Positions 8,489 to 11,321 of a DNA stretch of 11,321 nt are shown piece after piece (the first letter of the stretch is position 1; each line of letters opens with the position of its first letter). The DNA lies in NCBI GenBank assembly GCA_002284615.2, contig MU069480.1, forward strand, positions 22,089-33,409. Direction: 5' to 3'. This DNA is from Dunaliella salina. Its lineage: Eukaryota > Chlorophyta > Chlorophyceae > Chlamydomonadales > Dunaliellaceae. The position numbers were made by a program, and so were the translations under genes. The notes below the pieces were generated by a model. The model searched no databases. It saw only the letters and a program-made list of their open reading frames with translations, and was not told the origin of the DNA.

Positions 8489-8595
8489 AGAAACTCAATG
8501 GCTGAATTCTTCGTCCGTGTGTTGCAAAGATACAAACATAATTCATTGCATTAATTGGCTGGAATAATCCCTGCCTGTCCAAATGCGCTTGAAGA

Positions 8596-8652
8596 GCATC
8601 CTGCGTCTGAACAAGGTACAACGCGCATCCTGCACCTGAATAAGGCTTGTGC
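8596..8652. repeat. 29-base tandem repeat, two degenerate copies
   Basis: GCATCCTGCGTCTGAACAAG at 8596 is followed by GCATCCTGCACCTGAATAAG at 8625. It lies at the proposed mRNA end of the Gln-rich gene. Confidence 0.75.
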
Positions 8653-8678
8653 ACAACTCCTGCTGGAAACAAACTGAT

Positions 8679-8683
8679 TTACA
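8679..8683 (-). terminator. TGTAA polyadenylation motif of the Gln-rich gene
   Basis: The - strand reads GGGCTTGTAAATCAG here, about 280 bases past the TAG stop. TGTAA is the standard chlorophycean poly(A) signal, with cleavage usually 10-20 bases further on (about 8660-8670). Distance and orientation fit the 3' end of the convergent gene. Confidence 0.5.
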
Positions 8684-8961
8684 AGCCCTGCACACAAGCT
8701 GGCTAAAGGCATTAGAATTCTTCAGTAGTTGGTAATTAGCTCAGGGCATTCTTCAGTGTAAACTTGCCTCTGACTTACTATCTACTGCATGTTCTACTGT
8801 GCCATGCTATCTACCGCTAGCTTTTTAAGCATCAGCTTGTTGTCTGAATCGATGCAACTAAAGATCACTAAAGCAATTATCAATCAGCAAGACACATCTG
8901 CCCTCTCCAGATCGACCGTCTCAAGGCAAGGAAATGCAGGTAAAAAACCGAATGGAAGAAC

Positions 8962-11284
8962 CTAGTGGCGGCCACCATGCCAGCAGTCCTGTAGCGTCCG
9001 CTGATGCTTTGGCCTGGAATCCTTGCCTGCCAACACTCTACCCCTTTCTTCCGTCTCCTTCTGTTGCACACCCTCTCCGCTTACGGACTTCGCCGCGTGC
9101 TCACCACAGACAAGACCCTCCTCACTTTCCTTGCCCCCTTCCCTGCCGTCCATCGCAACCCCCAAAGCACCAACTGTCATCACAGGCACCTCTATCCGCG
9201 CACGCTTTGGGCTGCTGCCCTCCAGAGAGCTGCGCAGCCCTGGCAAACCACCTGATGCTGGTGTACAGATTGGGCGGCACAGGCCTGAGCATGGGTGCGG
9301 CAGCTGCTGCTCATGCTGCCCATGTGGCTGCTGCTGCTGCTGCTGCTGCTCATGCTGTTGCCAGCCCTGCTCTTCAGCTGCTTGGGCTGTGGAGTATGCA
9401 TGTGCGCGGTCCTCCTTGCATGCTTTAGATGCGACTACCTGTGATGAGGGATGAAGAAAAAGTGTGGGGCACAGGACAGCATTGCCATAGAAAGCATTTT
9501 AAAGGATGTCAGACAGTGGAATATTCAGGGGTGAATGCCGGTGACACGACTGTCTAGGAGACTCGCGGTTTACCATTTTTGAAGTTTGTAGGCATGTATG
9601 TGAAGTCATTGAGTACTGTGACAATAAAGCTACAAACCAGAAAAGCAAGCCCTGCTCTACAGGCAGCTCTACAAGGGCCTGAGAGCACATTTTTTTTCCG
9701 AGTAAGCCCACCACTCCTCACCTGTGCGCGCTGCTTGTTTGGACTGGCACCCACATGCATGCGCTTTGCCAAAGGGCTGACCAGCACATGCCTGCCGGGG
9801 TTGCTTTGCGTGTACGGCAAGGGCGTTGCTGCATATGGTTGTGGAGACTGTTGCTGCTGCTGCTGCTCCTGCTCCTGCTGCTGCTGCTGCTCCTGCTGCT
9901 GCTGCTCCTGCTGCTGCATAGGGAGGTGCTCATGGGGGTGCTCTTGCCTGTGCGTTTGCAAGACAAAATGGTCGAGGATGCTGGGAAGAGAGGGAGCGAA
10001 TGTATGGGCCAGGCTGGAGACGCCAGCAAAACTGGGCACACAGCACTCCACTGCTTCAGCTCCTGCTGCAGATCTGCCACCACAACCACGACCACTACCA
10101 CCACCACTCGCATCCCACCCACTGTTACTGCAGCCATCAACGCCCACGCCATTTGCATAGCCACCACTGCTGCCCTTCGGGTCCAGCACCCCATCCGCTC
10201 CCCAGCTGTGTGCACTGCAGCTGTTGCTGTTGCTGTGGTCACCGTTCCCGCTGCTGTGTGCAGGGGACTGCAAGCCCAGGCGGCTTGGGCCGGCGGAGCG
10301 TGCAGGGCTAGGTGCGCGCGAGCCTCGCATGGTAGTGCTGGCAACGGGTGGAACAGCGGCACAAGGAGCAGGGCTGGGAGAGGCAAAGGGTGCAGCAGCT
10401 GAAGCTGCTCCAGGGGCAGCAGGAGCGCCCTGCTCAGATGAAAGCTCGTGTGGGTGTGCAGGTTGTGCATTGGGAGGGGGTTGGAGGGGCTGAGAGGGGG
10501 CAGCAGCAAGGTATGTGGGAAGGGGTGGTTGGGATGGTGCAGGAGAGAGGGTAGAGGTGGGGTGATTATGGCGCGGGGCGGGCAGGGTGATGGGCTGCTG
10601 CTGCAGCAAAGCTAGGGCATCAGGGCCCGACAGCAGGCCCATGCGGCCACGCGAGGGTGCACGGGAGGGGAGTGCATCATCAGTGGGCTCGCCTTGCAGT
10701 AAGCCCGTGGAGCTTGGGCAGCTGGTCTGGGCAGGTTGATGGGCAAACCTGATCGCATGGCACGACGGTGCATAAGCAGCACTGTTGGCCCATTCATATT
10801 GGGTGGGAAGCGAGGCGAGTGGGTGAGATTTGGGGATGTTGAGCTGTAGTCGCAGGGGCGAGTCAGCACTACTGTGTGCATGGAGGGCGCTGTTGCTTGG
10901 GTGGGTAGCTGCAGTGTGAAGGGTAGGGGCGCCCATAAAAAGTGCTGGACTCAGGGCGCCGTTATGGGGGCATCGGGGGGAAGAGGTGGTGGTGGTGCTG
11001 TTGCTGGAAAGGAGCGTGCTGCTGGGCCCAAAGGGCAGGCCTGTCCCACCTGCCCCGCGGGGTGACAGCAAGGGCTGTGTGTTTGGAGGTGGGACTGTGC
11101 GTGGGGACAGTATGCTGCTGCTGGGGTGGGGAGCTTGCTGGTGACCACTGCTGAAAGCACCACCTCCGTTGTGTGTGTAGCTAAAGGGGTTGGCAGCTAC
11201 CCCGGCGCTGGTGCTGCCGGTGGCCAAGGTATTGACGGCGTTGCGCGGCACGTCAAGGGCACGCGGGCTGTGGGCGACGGCGGC
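8962..11284 (-). CDS. Unrecognised Ser/Pro/Ala/Gln-rich protein, last two exons
   Basis: I do not recognise the family. The exons are 11284-9722 and 9438-8962, read leftwards; the frame stays open across the junction to a TAG at 8964-8962, giving 679 visible residues. There is no in-frame ATG near the right end, and the frame stays open into the terminal TG repeat. An acceptor, CTCGCGCAG|GCC, lies at 11285/11284, so the gene's 5' end is outside the window. Most of the protein is low-complexity: SPR repeats at the start, long Ser/Pro/Ala stretches, and a Gly/Ser/Asn region before the Gln tract. A Gln/Glu tract covers residues 456-479 and a second run of seven Gln lies in the last exon. Less disordered pieces are LAHTFAPSLPSILDHFVLQT before the first Gln tract and SPLAKRMHVGASPNKQ after it. 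The last exon has a basic SPKRARI motif (a possible nuclear signal) and ends KHQRTLQDCWHGGRH, a PIP-box-like pattern. A nuclear regulatory or scaffold role is inference only. Confidence 0.75.
9328..9348 (-). repeat. (CAG)7 tract coding polyglutamine
   Basis: On the - strand, seven uninterrupted CAG codons in the last exon of the Gln-rich gene encode seven Gln, flanked by HE and PHGQHEQQ. Confidence 0.9.
9439..9721 (-). other. Intron of the Gln-rich gene, GT-AG, phase 0
   Basis: On the - strand the donor is GCACAG|GTGAGG (9722/9721). The acceptor, behind a strong pyrimidine tract, is CCCTCATCACAG|GTA (9439/9438). The two flanking frames join in phase 0, and the downstream frame then stays open for 158 codons. 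Without splicing, translation would run 56 codons into the intron and stop at 9554. Confidence 0.8.
9848..9919 (-). repeat. Interrupted CAG tract coding a Gln/Glu run
   Basis: On the - strand, CAG codons broken by GAG encode about 24 residues of Gln with a few Glu, just before SPQPYAATPLPY. The pure CAG blocks are short, the longest six units. Confidence 0.92.
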
Positions 11285-11290
11285 CTGCGC

Positions 11291-11292
<2 letters not shown>

Positions 11293-11321
<29 letters not shown>
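11293..11321. repeat. (GT)14 microsatellite at the right edge
   Basis: This perfect GT repeat runs off the window. On the coding (-) strand of the Gln-rich gene it reads (CA)n and sits immediately upstream of the proposed acceptor at 11285. Confidence 0.97.

Larger units (their letters stand above)
6583..8595. other. Spacer with no recognised gene
   Basis: This is an AT-richer stretch with only short open frames, none of which reads like a conserved protein. It contains the palindromes at 7287-7306 and 8470-8488 and several isolated splice-acceptor-like tracts (for example CTCATTCTTACAG near 7108) with no partner exons. I find no tRNA or rRNA. Confidence 0.5.

Noticed and set aside
8301..8672. 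123-codon open frame on the - strand
   Set aside because: It lies mostly beyond the presumed poly(A) signal of the Gln-rich gene, includes the 29-base tandem repeat, and has no recognisable domain.
8934..9454. Ala-, Pro- and Cys-rich frames on the + strand
   Set aside because: They are complementary readings of the CAG tract and last exon of the - strand gene.
9579..10509. Leu-, Cys- and Ala-rich frames on both strands around the CTG tract
   Set aside because: These are low-complexity shadows of the Gln-coding exon; only the - frame from 11284 to 9722 joins in phase to a further long exon.
11249..11251. GTG at 11251 as a start codon
   Set aside because: The frame stays open upstream to the window edge, and a splice acceptor at 11285 better explains the exon start; nuclear genes rarely start at GTG.

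Overview
The window looks like nuclear DNA of a eukaryote, most likely a green alga of the Chlorophyceae. It holds split genes with GT-AG introns and one probable GC-AG intron, CA/TG and CAG/CTG microsatellites, long Gln, Ser, Pro and Ala runs in a predicted protein, and a TGTAA-type polyadenylation motif behind one gene. Noncoding DNA of moderate GC beside a GC-rich low-complexity coding exon would suit a Dunaliella-like genome, but that is a guess. Nothing bacterial is visible: no operons and no ribosome-binding sites.

Two genes can be supported, and they converge. On the + strand, at 162-4888, lies the 3' part of a NOP16 gene (nucleolar 60S ribosome-biogenesis factor) in four exons: 162-322, 4095-4213, 4566-4635 and 4809-4888. 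Its 5' exons lie left of the window. The first visible exon is separated from the next by a 3,772-base intron (323-4094). That intron holds most of the repeats in the window: two blocks of a degenerate minisatellite near its two ends, a 105-base MITE-like hairpin, a degenerate tandem array at 1830-2365, a 53-base tandem duplication, and a CAG-rich stretch running into an unexplained open frame. The third visible intron probably uses a GC donor.

On the - strand, at 11284-8962, are the last two exons (11284-9722 and 9438-8962) of a gene for a large, mostly disordered protein rich in Ser, Pro, Ala and Gln. It has two polyglutamine tracts, a basic SPKRAR motif and a PIP-box-like C-terminus. I do not recognise its family. 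A TGTAA motif lies about 280 bases beyond its stop.

The convergent spacer (about 4900-8680) is AT-richer. It holds a possible tRNA-derived SINE with an AAAG tail, a K-rich 109-codon open frame that may be retroelement debris, a perfect 20-base palindrome, and otherwise nothing I recognise. Both window edges are dinucleotide repeats. On each gene's own coding strand the repeat reads (CA)n and lies just upstream of a 3' splice site.

The two genes show no functional link. The most informative results are the NOP16 gene rebuilt across its long intron and the two-exon structure of the Gln-rich gene. I found no convincing new multi-gene system.
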